64,000 bases of DNA from an uncultured Rhodoferax sp. GTDB taxonomy: Bacteria > Pseudomonadota > Gammaproteobacteria > Burkholderiales > Burkholderiaceae_C. The translations under genes and the position numbers were made by a program. The stretch is taken from NCBI RefSeq assembly GCF_946221635.1, contig NZ_CAMIHB010000005.1:124001-188000 (forward strand), given 5' to 3'. The notes under the pieces are model-generated. The model had not been told where the DNA came from. It did not search any database and was given only the letters and a program-made list of their open reading frames with translations. Shown here in pieces: positions 25,099 to 32,511 of this stretch (positions are counted from its first letter, which is position 1; each line of letters begins with the position of its first letter).

Positions 25099-26328
25099 AT
25101 GACTGCGATAGAAGAAACCCCTGCGCTGACGCGTTTTCAGATTTTTCTGGTGATCTTGGCCCTGGCCTGTGGCGGCTTCGCCATCGGCACCGGCGAGTTC
25201 GCCATCATGGGCCTGCTGCCCGATGTGGCCAGCACCTTTGCCGTGACCACCCCACAGGCGGGTTATGTCATCAGCGCGTATGCGCTGGGTGTGGTGGTCG
25301 GCGCGCCGCTGATGGCCATTGCCGGCGCCAAGTCCTCGCGCCGCACGCTGCTGCTCATCTACATGGCGGTCTTTGCCGTGGGCAATCTGGCCAGTGCGCT
25401 GGCGCCCGATTTCCTGAGCTTTGTGGTGCTGCGCTTTCTGACCGGCCTGCCGCATGGTGCCTACTTCGGTGTCTCGGCGCTGGTGGCGGCCTCGCTGGTA
25501 CCGGTGCACATGCGGGCGCGCACGGTGGGCTATGTGATGCTGGGCCTGACGGGCGCCACACTCATTGGTACGCCGGCCATGGCGCTGTTTGGCCAGTACC
25601 TGAGCTGGCGCGTCATGTTCTTGGTGGTGGGCCTGATCAGCGTGCTCACGGTGACGCTGATCTGGGTCTACCTGCCGCGCGACAAGCCCGAAGCCGGCGC
25701 CAGCGTGATGCGTGAGTTGGTGGCTTTCACTCACCCGCAGGTGCTGCTGACGCTCACGCTCGCCGCCACCGGCTTTGGCGGCATGTTTGCCATCTTCTCC
25801 TACATCGCCAGCACCGCCACCGAGGTGGCGCAGATGCCGGTGGGCATGATTCCCGTGATCATGGGCCTGTTCGGCATCGGCATGAACGTGGGCAATGTGG
25901 TGGGCTCCAAACTGGCCGACAAGGCACTCATGGGTACCATAGGTGGCATGCTGGTGTTCAACATCGTGGTAATGACCCTGTTCGGCCTCACCGCCACCTC
26001 GCCCTGGATGCTGTGCCTCTCGTCCTTCCTGATCGGCTGCACCTTTGCCGCCGGCCCGGCCATCCAGACGCGGCTGATGGACGTGGCATCCGACGGCCAG
26101 ACGCTGGCCGCGGCCTCCATGCACTCGGCCTTCAACATCGCCAACGCCTTGGGCGCCTGGCTGGGCGGCCTGGTCATTGCCCTGGGCTACGGTTACGCCG
26201 CCACGGGCTATGTCGGCGCCTTCCTGTCTTTCTCCGGCCTGTTTGTGTTCGCCGCCTCCGTGTGGCTGGAGCGGCGTGGCAGCGCCACCCCTGGGCCGCG
26301 GGCCTTGGTGCCGGTCCGGCAGGAGTAG
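25099..26328 (+). CDS. MFS transporter, DHA1 family (AraJ/PbuE-like)
   Basis: A 409-residue major facilitator with about twelve membrane helices, beginning in the hallmark FAIGTGEFAIMGLLPDVAST of the DHA1 group that includes E. coli AraJ, NepI and B. subtilis PbuE. NepI and PbuE export purines, and the gene follows guanine deaminase, so purine or purine-analogue export is plausible but unproven. The ATG after AAGGAACCC is chosen. A 44-bp element copy lies between guaD and this gene. Confidence 0.88.
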   Translation: MTAIEETPALTRFQIFLVILALACGGFAIGTGEFAIMGLLPDVASTFAVTTPQAGYVISAYALGVVVGAPLMAIAGAKSSRRTLLLIYMAVFAVGNLASALAPDFLSFVVLRFLTGLPHGAYFGVSALVAASLVPVHMRARTVGYVMLGLTGATLIGTPAMALFGQYLSWRVMFLVVGLISVLTVTLIWVYLPRDKPEAGASVMRELVAFTHPQVLLTLTLAATGFGGMFAIFSYIASTATEVAQMPVGMIPVIMGLFGIGMNVGNVVGSKLADKALMGTIGGMLVFNIVVMTLFGLTATSPWMLCLSSFLIGCTFAAGPAIQTRLMDVASDGQTLAAASMHSAFNIANALGAWLGGLVIALGYGYAATGYVGAFLSFSGLFVFAASVWLERRGSATPGPRALVPVRQE

Positions 26329-26381
26329 GCCGGTGTGGCCGGTGCTAGACTGGCCCCAACTCTGCACGCGTGATTGGCGTT

Positions 26382-26918
26382 ATGAAAAACGACTCCCTGA
26401 TCCACTGGCATTCCATGTTCATGGGCGTGGCGCTGCTGGCCGCGGCCCGCTCCAAGGACGCGCGCAAGCGCAACGGCGCCTGCATCGTCAGCCCGGACAA
26501 CAAGATCTCCGGTGTGGGCTACAACGGCCTGCCGCGCGGTTGCGACGACAGCGACCCGCACTACTGGCAGGACGATGACAGCGACCCGCTGAACTCGCGC
26601 CACAGCTACATCGTCCACGCCGAGCAGAACGCCATCCTCAACTGCACCACGCTGCCGCTGCACGGCTCCACCATCTATGCCACGCAGTACCCCTGTCCCA
26701 AGTGCGTGCAGTCCATCATCCAGGTCGGCATCAAGCGCGTGGTCTACCTGGACAAGAAGGAACACCAGGAGCGCGTGAACGGCGCCTCTGAAAAAATGCT
26801 GGCCGATGCCGGCGTCGCCATTGCATCCCTGCAGGATCTGCACCCCGGCTCCGCCGACTGGTCGGCCGAACTGGCCCAGTTCATCGAAAACTCCACCCCG
26901 GAAAAGCCCGCGCCATGA
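26382..26918 (+). CDS. dCMP deaminase (ComE-type cytidylate deaminase family)
   Basis: A 178-residue zinc deaminase making dUMP from dCMP for thymidylate synthesis. The zinc site is HAEQNAIL plus PCPKC about 30 residues on. The substrate-side motif GVGYNGLPRG is typical of dCMP deaminases. The ATG of MKNDSLIHWH is preferred to the GTG at 26370. Its stop overlaps the next gene's ATG (ATGA). Confidence 0.9.
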   Translation: MKNDSLIHWHSMFMGVALLAAARSKDARKRNGACIVSPDNKISGVGYNGLPRGCDDSDPHYWQDDDSDPLNSRHSYIVHAEQNAILNCTTLPLHGSTIYATQYPCPKCVQSIIQVGIKRVVYLDKKEHQERVNGASEKMLADAGVAIASLQDLHPGSADWSAELAQFIENSTPEKPAP

Positions 26919-27823
26919 AATGGGAAGGCAACCGCCAGTCGGACAACGTCGAAGACCGCCGCGATGGCGGGGGTGGGGGCTTCAGCGGCGGTGGGGGTGG
27001 CCTGGGCGGCCTGTTGGGGGCGCTCTTGGGCAGCCGCTTGGGCGTGGGGACGCTGGTGGTGGCACTGTTGGGCGGATGGGCCTTGGGCATCAACCCGCTG
27101 ACCATCCTGAGCCTCCTGAGCGGCGAGGGCGGCCCCGCACCCGTGGTGCAGCAGGCGCCGGCGCACCGCCCGCCCGCGGACGACCGCATGGCTAAATTCG
27201 TGTCCACCGTGCTGGCCGATACCGAAGACGTGTGGGGCGAGCTGTTTGCCAAGGGCGGTGGCAGCTACCGCAACCCGCGGCTGGTGCTGTTCCGCGGCGC
27301 CACGCCCACGGCCTGCGGCCAGGGCCAGAGCGCCATGGGCCCGTTCTATTGCCCGGCCGACCAGAAGGTCTACATCGACCTGGGCTTCTACGAGACCCTG
27401 CAAAAGCAGCTGGGTGCCCCCGGCGACTTTGCCCAGGCCTATGTGATCGCCCACGAGGTGGGCCACCATGTGCAGAACCTGCTGGGTATCAGCGCCAAGG
27501 TGCAGGAGGCGCGCAGCCGTGCCAGCAAGGCCGAAGCCAACGCCCTGAGCGTGCGCCTGGAGTTGCAGGCCGACTGTTTTGCCGGTGTCTGGGCCCACCA
27601 CGCCAACAACGCCCGCCAGCTGCTGGAGCAGGGCGACGTCGAAGAGGCCATGAACGCCGCCGCCAAGATCGGCGACGACGCCCTGCAGCGCGGCGCTGGC
27701 CATGCCGTGGTGCCCGAGAGCTTCACCCACGGCAGCAGTGCCCAGCGCCAGCGCTGGTTCTCCACGGGCCTGAAAACGGGGTCTGTCAAGGCTTGTGACA
27801 CCTTCTCCAGCCGCTCTTTATAG
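26915..27823 (+). CDS. ypfJ: YpfJ-type neutral zinc metallopeptidase
   Basis: A 302-residue membrane-anchored metalloprotease-like protein. The N-terminus MKWEGNRQSDNVEDRR is the family signature. A Gly-rich stretch (about 24-40) and one hydrophobic helix (VGTLVVALLGGWALG) follow. The catalytic HEVGHHVQNL lies near residue 188, with the third-ligand region ELQADCFAGVWAHH. Coupled to the dCMP deaminase gene by overlap. The substrate is unknown in this family. Confidence 0.9.
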   Translation: MKWEGNRQSDNVEDRRDGGGGGFSGGGGGLGGLLGALLGSRLGVGTLVVALLGGWALGINPLTILSLLSGEGGPAPVVQQAPAHRPPADDRMAKFVSTVLADTEDVWGELFAKGGGSYRNPRLVLFRGATPTACGQGQSAMGPFYCPADQKVYIDLGFYETLQKQLGAPGDFAQAYVIAHEVGHHVQNLLGISAKVQEARSRASKAEANALSVRLELQADCFAGVWAHHANNARQLLEQGDVEEAMNAAAKIGDDALQRGAGHAVVPESFTHGSSAQRQRWFSTGLKTGSVKACDTFSSRSL

Positions 27824-27911
27824 GAGATAGGGGATAATCGGGGTTTGCCCTGAGTCGTCGGGGCGCCCCGCTATCGGATGGATAGCACTCATCTGGCTAT
27901 GCCTGACCGTT

Positions 27912-29441
27912 TTGACTACTGAACTGCAATCTCCCGCTTCCGCGCCTGCCGCAGCTGCACCCGCCGAAGCCCCGCCCATGCGATACGCCGACCTGGCGCT
28001 GGCCGAGCCGCTCAAGCGCGCCGTGGCCGAGATGGGCTACGAATTCATGACACCCATCCAGGCGCAGGCCATTCCCGTGGTCATTACGGGCAAGGATGTG
28101 ATGGGCGCCGCCCAGACCGGCACCGGCAAGACGGCGGCCTTCTCGCTGCCGCTGCTGCACCGCCTGATGAAGCACGAAAACGCGTCCACCTCGCCGGCCC
28201 GCCACCCCGTGCGCGCGCTGGTGTTGCTGCCCACGCGCGAGCTGGCCGACCAGGTGGCCCAGCAGGTCAAGCTCTACGCCAAGCACACCAACCTGCGCAG
28301 CGCCGTGGTGTTTGGCGGCATGGACATGAAGCCCCAGACCATCGAGCTGAAAAAAGGCGTGGAAGTGCTGGTGGCCACCCCCGGCCGCCTGCTGGACCAC
28401 ATCGAGGCCAAGAACGCCGTGCTCAACCAGGTGGAGTACGTGGTGCTGGACGAGGCCGACCGCATGCTCGACATCGGCTTCCTGCCCGACTTGCAGCGCA
28501 TCCTGTCCTACCTGCCCAAGCAGCGCACCACGCTGCTGTTCAGCGCCACCTTCTCACCCGAGATCAAGCGCCTGGCCAACAGCTACCTGCAAAACCCCGT
28601 CACCATCGAAGTGGCGCGTTCCAACGCGACGGCGTCCACGGTGGAGCAACACTTCTACAGCGTGCCCGACGAGGAGAAGCGCCATGCGCTGCTGCAGATC
28701 GTGCGCAGCAAGGGCATCAAGCAGGCCTTTGTGTTCGTGAACAGCAAGCTGGGTTGCGCCCGCCTGGCCCGATCGCTGGAGCGCGACGGCCTCAAGACCG
28801 CCGCCCTGCACGGCGACAAGAGCCAGGACGAGCGCCTGAAGGCGCTGGACGCCTTCAAGAAGGGCGAAGTGGAGCTGCTGGTGTGCACCGATGTGGCCGC
28901 GCGCGGCCTGGACATCAAGGACGTGCCGGCGGTGTTCAACTTCGACATCCCCTTCAACGCCGAAGACTATGTGCACCGCATTGGCCGTACCGGCCGCGCC
29001 GGCGCCTCCGGCCTGGCCGTGAGCTTTGTGGGCGGCAACAACGACGCCCGCCTGGTGGCCGACATCGAGAAGCTCATCAAGACGAAGATCGAACTCGAAG
29101 CCGTCGAGTTTGACGAGGACCAACCGGACATCCGTCGCCAGGGCCGCATCAACGACGGCCGTCGCATGTACCAGGAAGATGGTGGCGACAACGGCCGCGG
29201 CGCCGGCCGCCGCATGCGCGACGAGAGCTATGGCGCCCGCACCCCGCGCGCCGCGCGCGGCGATTACCCCCGCCAGGCGCCCGCTGCCCCGCGCGACCCC
29301 TTCTTTGACAAGCCTTACGAACCCACAGCCGCGCCTGCGGCTGCGCCTTCGTGGGAGGCTGCCGCACGTCCGACGACGCGCAGCATCTCCGCCAACATCA
29401 AGCCCAAGCGCAAGGTGGCGGCTTTGTTCAAGGCAAGTTGA
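27912..29441 (+). CDS. rhlE: DEAD-box ATP-dependent RNA helicase (RhlE-like)
   Basis: A 509-residue RNA helicase for ribosome assembly and mRNA decay. Motifs in order: Q-motif TPIQAQAIP, I AAQTGTGKT, Ia PTREL, II VLDEADRML, III SATFS, V ARGLDI, VI HRIGRTGRAG. The C-terminal ~120 residues are a charged Arg/Asp/Pro-rich tail ending IKPKRKVAALFKAS. The start is a TTG giving MTTELQSPASAPA, a common N-terminus in this group; no good ribosome site precedes it, and the ATG at 27978 (MRYADLAL) is the alternative. Confidence 0.92.
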   Translation: MTTELQSPASAPAAAAPAEAPPMRYADLALAEPLKRAVAEMGYEFMTPIQAQAIPVVITGKDVMGAAQTGTGKTAAFSLPLLHRLMKHENASTSPARHPVRALVLLPTRELADQVAQQVKLYAKHTNLRSAVVFGGMDMKPQTIELKKGVEVLVATPGRLLDHIEAKNAVLNQVEYVVLDEADRMLDIGFLPDLQRILSYLPKQRTTLLFSATFSPEIKRLANSYLQNPVTIEVARSNATASTVEQHFYSVPDEEKRHALLQIVRSKGIKQAFVFVNSKLGCARLARSLERDGLKTAALHGDKSQDERLKALDAFKKGEVELLVCTDVAARGLDIKDVPAVFNFDIPFNAEDYVHRIGRTGRAGASGLAVSFVGGNNDARLVADIEKLIKTKIELEAVEFDEDQPDIRRQGRINDGRRMYQEDGGDNGRGAGRRMRDESYGARTPRAARGDYPRQAPAAPRDPFFDKPYEPTAAPAAAPSWEAAARPTTRSISANIKPKRKVAALFKAS

Positions 29442-29460
29442 GGTTTTCAGGTACCCATCA

Positions 29461-29487
29461 AAAACGGCGCCGGGTGCGCCGTTTTTT
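29461..29487. terminator. Bidirectional terminator between rhlE and apaH
   Basis: AAAACGGCGC pairs with GCGCCGTTTT around a five-base loop, with T-runs on both sides. It serves the convergent rhlE and apaH transcripts; the apaH TAA lies in its T-run. Confidence 0.88.
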
Positions 29488-30325
29488 ATTCCCCCGGTGC
29501 CTGCGATTGCTCGCAGTGCACCTGCAGCAGCTCGGCGGGCCCAGGTGCCACGCGCAGCGCGCTAAGGCAACCGCCCCACACGCAGCCGGTATCCAGTGCC
29601 AGCACATCGGGGCGGTCCAGCCAGCCCAGTGTGGACCAATGGCCGCAGGCCACCGTCACGTCCGCCGTCTGCCGCTCCGGCACATCGAACCAGGGCAGGT
29701 AGCCTGCCGGTGCATCGTCCAGCCCTCCGCTATGGGCGAACTCCATTGCTCCTTGCGGAGTACAGAAGCGCAGCCGCGTCAGTGCATTCACGACCACGCG
29801 CAGCCGCTCAATGCCTTCCAGTTCATCGTGCCATTGCGCCGGTGCATTGCCATACATGGCATGGAAGAAAGCCGCGGCTTGGTCCGAGCGCAACACGGAT
29901 TCCACCTCTGCTGCCAGCGCTATAGTTTTGGTAGCTGTCCACGCAGGTAATACGCCGGCGTGGACCATGAGAAGGTCTTGATCGCCGACGCGCTCCAGCA
30001 TCGCCATGCGCTGCTGGCGCAGCCAGTCGAGCAGGGCGGGGCGGTCCGGGGCGGCCAGTAGATCGTCCAGCGTGTCCTTGCGGCTGGGGCCCCGCGCACC
30101 GTGCGCGACCGCCAGCAGGTGCAGGTCGTGGTTGCCCAGCAGGCAGCGTGCCGAGCTGCCGTAGGCCATGAGCCGGCGCAGCACGCCGGCCGAATCGGGG
30201 CCGCGGTTGACCAGATCGCCCAACAGATAGAGCGTGTCGCGGCTGGGGGAGAAGTCGATGCGTTGCAGGAGCTGGGCCAGCGCGGCGTCGCAGCCCTGCA
30301 CATCCCCGATAAGGTACATTGCCAT
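29486..30325 (-). CDS. apaH: Symmetrical diadenosine-tetraphosphatase
   Basis: A 279-residue metallophosphatase splitting Ap4A into two ADP, controlling alarmone Ap4A and RNA Np4 caps. The signature blocks are YLIGDVQGC, LGDLVNRGPDS, LGNHDLHLL, MVHAGVLP and the C-terminal ALDTGCVWGG. The start MAMYLIGD is chosen; the second Met (30319) is equally possible. A 44-bp element copy is translated near residues 121-135 (VLPAWTATKTIAL), directly after the MVHAG metal ligand, which may matter for activity. Divergent from the CNNM-family gene. Confidence 0.93.
   Translation of the reverse strand: MAMYLIGDVQGCDAALAQLLQRIDFSPSRDTLYLLGDLVNRGPDSAGVLRRLMAYGSSARCLLGNHDLHLLAVAHGARGPSRKDTLDDLLAAPDRPALLDWLRQQRMAMLERVGDQDLLMVHAGVLPAWTATKTIALAAEVESVLRSDQAAAFFHAMYGNAPAQWHDELEGIERLRVVVNALTRLRFCTPQGAMEFAHSGGLDDAPAGYLPWFDVPERQTADVTVACGHWSTLGWLDRPDVLALDTGCVWGGCLSALRVAPGPAELLQVHCEQSQAPGE
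29921..29964 (+). repeat. 44-bp dispersed element, copy 7 (inside apaH, antisense)
   Basis: Opposite to apaH, read as WTATKTIAL region in the same antisense frame as copy 5. Most diverged 3' part. Confidence 0.7.
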
Positions 30326-30349
30326 GGTGTTTATTGTCGTTTGGCTTTC

Positions 30350-31651
30350 ATGGATTTTTTGCTCATCATCGTTTTGACCCTGCTGAATGGCGCCTTCGCC
30401 ATGTCTGAGCTGGCCCTCACGGCCAGCCGCAAGATCCGGCTGCAGACCATGGCCGAGGCAGGGGACAAGGGGGCCAAGGCGGCCCTGGCCTTGATGGACA
30501 ACCCCACCCAGTTTCTCTCGTCCGTGCAGGTCGGTATCACGTCCATCGGCATGCTCAACGGCATCGTGGGTGAGGCGGCCTTCAGTGACGACCTGGCCCA
30601 CTGGCTCAAGGCCAGCATTGCGGTGTCTGACCGCGTGGCCGAGATTTCTGCCACCGCCATTGTGGTGACCATCATCACCTTCATCACCATCCTGTTCGGT
30701 GAGCTGGTGCCCAAGCGCATTGGCCAGCTTTACCCCGAGATCGTGGCCCGCGTGGTGGCTCTGCCCATGACCTGGGTGGCCACGGGCGCCAAGCCCTTTG
30801 TGCGCCTGCTCTCCATGTGCACCCACGGCATGCTCAAGCTGCTGCGCATCGACACCAGTGATACCCGCTCCGTCACCCAGGCCGAAATTTCGGCCAGCCT
30901 GGAGGAGGGCGTGGACGCCGGCATCATCGAAGAGCATGAGCACCAGATGGTGCGCAATGTGTTCCACCTCGACGACCGCCCGCTCACCTCCATGATGCTG
31001 CCGCGCACCGACATCGCCTGGCTGGAAGCCAGTCTGACGGTGGCGCAGAGCCTGGCCCAAGCCGGTGCCAAGGCTGCGCATGGCGGCCACTCCTGGTACC
31101 CGGTGTGCCGCGAATCGCTGGACAACGTGGTCGGCCTCATCAGCGTGGCGCGCCTGCTGGAGCTGGGGGCTGCCCATCCCGGTCCTATCGAAGACGTGGT
31201 GGAGCCTGCTGTCTTCGTGCCTGAGACCTTGAGCGGCATGGAGCTGATCGAGCAGTTCCGCGTCAAGTCCGCACGCATGGTGTTTGTGGTGGACGAGTAT
31301 GGCGTGGTGCAGGGCCTGATCACCCCGCACGACCTGCTGGAGGCCATTACCGGCGAGCTGCAGCCGGATGCACAGAACGAAGCCTGGGCCACGCTGCAGG
31401 AGGATGGCTCCTGGCAACTGGACGGCCTGATGCCGCTGGCCGAACTCAAGGCGCGCCTGGAAATTGATGAGGAACTGCCCGATGAGGAGCGCGGCCGCTA
31501 CAACACGCTGGCGGGCTTGCTCATGGCCGTATCAGGCCATCTGCCCGAGCCGGGAGAACGCATTCTCTGTGCCCATTGGCTGTTCGAAGTGGTGACCCTG
31601 GAGGGGCGCCGCATCGATGTGGTGCGCGCGCGCCGTACCCTCAACGAATAA
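30350..31651 (+). CDS. CNNM/CorC-type membrane protein (hemolysin family, DUF21-CBS-CorC_HlyC)
   Basis: A 433-residue inner-membrane protein. An N-terminal DUF21 domain with about four helices (FLLIIVLTLLNGAFAMSELALTAS first) is followed by a paired CBS region with MMLPRTDIAWLE and VVDEYGVVQGLIT, and a CorC/HlyC domain (about 350-430). Family members are linked to magnesium/cobalt efflux. The old 'hemolysin' label is historical. The start MDFLLIIVL lies just before the first helix. It converges on the YdcF-like gene with 12 bp between. Confidence 0.88.
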   Translation: MDFLLIIVLTLLNGAFAMSELALTASRKIRLQTMAEAGDKGAKAALALMDNPTQFLSSVQVGITSIGMLNGIVGEAAFSDDLAHWLKASIAVSDRVAEISATAIVVTIITFITILFGELVPKRIGQLYPEIVARVVALPMTWVATGAKPFVRLLSMCTHGMLKLLRIDTSDTRSVTQAEISASLEEGVDAGIIEEHEHQMVRNVFHLDDRPLTSMMLPRTDIAWLEASLTVAQSLAQAGAKAAHGGHSWYPVCRESLDNVVGLISVARLLELGAAHPGPIEDVVEPAVFVPETLSGMELIEQFRVKSARMVFVVDEYGVVQGLITPHDLLEAITGELQPDAQNEAWATLQEDGSWQLDGLMPLAELKARLEIDEELPDEERGRYNTLAGLLMAVSGHLPEPGERILCAHWLFEVVTLEGRRIDVVRARRTLNE

Positions 31652-31663
31652 GCGGGTGCTGTC

Positions 31664-32434
31664 TTACAGGCGACCGGTGAGCTTGTAGGCCACCAGGCCC
31701 ACTAACTCATGCAAGGCGGTCTGCCAGTCCATGGCACCACCGCCCAGTGCAACGTCCAGCCAGTCACTGTCCGCGCCGGTGCGAAAGTCCACCGGGTAGG
31801 CCGTCACGTTCCAGCCGGCCTTGCGGAAGGTTGCCATGGAGCGTGGCATGTGCCAGGCCGAAGTCAGCAGCAACCAGCGCTGCGTCGGGTCCACGCCGGG
31901 CAGCTTGGCGGTCAGGATGGCGTTCTCGTAGGTGTTGCGCGAGGCTGATTCATACTGCACCTGCGAATCCTTGACGCCCAGGCTGTCGAAGAAAATCTTG
32001 GCGCGTTCTGCCTCGGTTTGCCCGATGCCCATGAGCATGCCCTCGCCACCGGTGAACACCACGCGCAGGCCCGGGTTGTGGCGCAGCAGGGCCACCGTGG
32101 CCGTCATGCGCTCGCCCGCATCGTTGAGCATGGGCTGCACATGGGCCATTTGGGTACGGCCCGACTCCAAGCCGCCACCCAACACCACGACGCCCGCATA
32201 GCCCTCCAGCTTGGCGTCCGGTGCCATCTCGGGGTAGTGGCTTTCCAGCGCGCGCAGCACCGCTTCAGGCAAGGGCTTCCACGCCGTCACCAGCATGCCC
32301 AGCAGCGCCAAGGCCACCAGCGCGCGGCTGGTCCGCGGACGCCGTCTTGCACACAGCAGGCTGAGCAGCAGCACGGCAAACACCCAGACCAGCGGTTGCG
32401 TGATCAGGGCAAGAACTTTGGAGAGGAAAAACAT
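31664..32434 (-). CDS. YdcF/ElyC-family (DUF218) envelope protein
   Basis: A 256-residue protein with two N-terminal membrane helices (residues about 5-25 and 38-52) and a DUF218 domain carrying AGVVVLGGGLE, VFTGGEG, ESASRNTYENA and LLLTSAWHMPRS. This arrangement matches E. coli ElyC, which affects undecaprenyl-phosphate use in peptidoglycan/ECA synthesis. The catalytic role remains unclear for the family. It is transcribed downstream of the diguanylate cyclase gene on the other side of a 77-bp gap. Confidence 0.85.
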   Translation of the reverse strand: MFFLSKVLALITQPLVWVFAVLLLSLLCARRRPRTSRALVALALLGMLVTAWKPLPEAVLRALESHYPEMAPDAKLEGYAGVVVLGGGLESGRTQMAHVQPMLNDAGERMTATVALLRHNPGLRVVFTGGEGMLMGIGQTEAERAKIFFDSLGVKDSQVQYESASRNTYENAILTAKLPGVDPTQRWLLLTSAWHMPRSMATFRKAGWNVTAYPVDFRTGADSDWLDVALGGGAMDWQTALHELVGLVAYKLTGRL

Positions 32435-32511
32435 GGGGTGGGGCTTACTTGGTGTCGTCCGGCATGGGGCGTGTCTGCTGCTGCGGATTGTGACGCACGC
32501 GCCGTGCTGAA

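Noticed and set aside
26927..27010. Gly-rich repeat at the start of the YpfJ-like gene as a structural DNA repeat
   Set aside because: It is ordinary low-complexity coding sequence common in this protein family.
30350..31651. Hemolysin/virulence gene
   Set aside because: The label is inherited from early TlyC naming; the DUF21-CBS-CorC layout indicates an ion-transport-linked protein.
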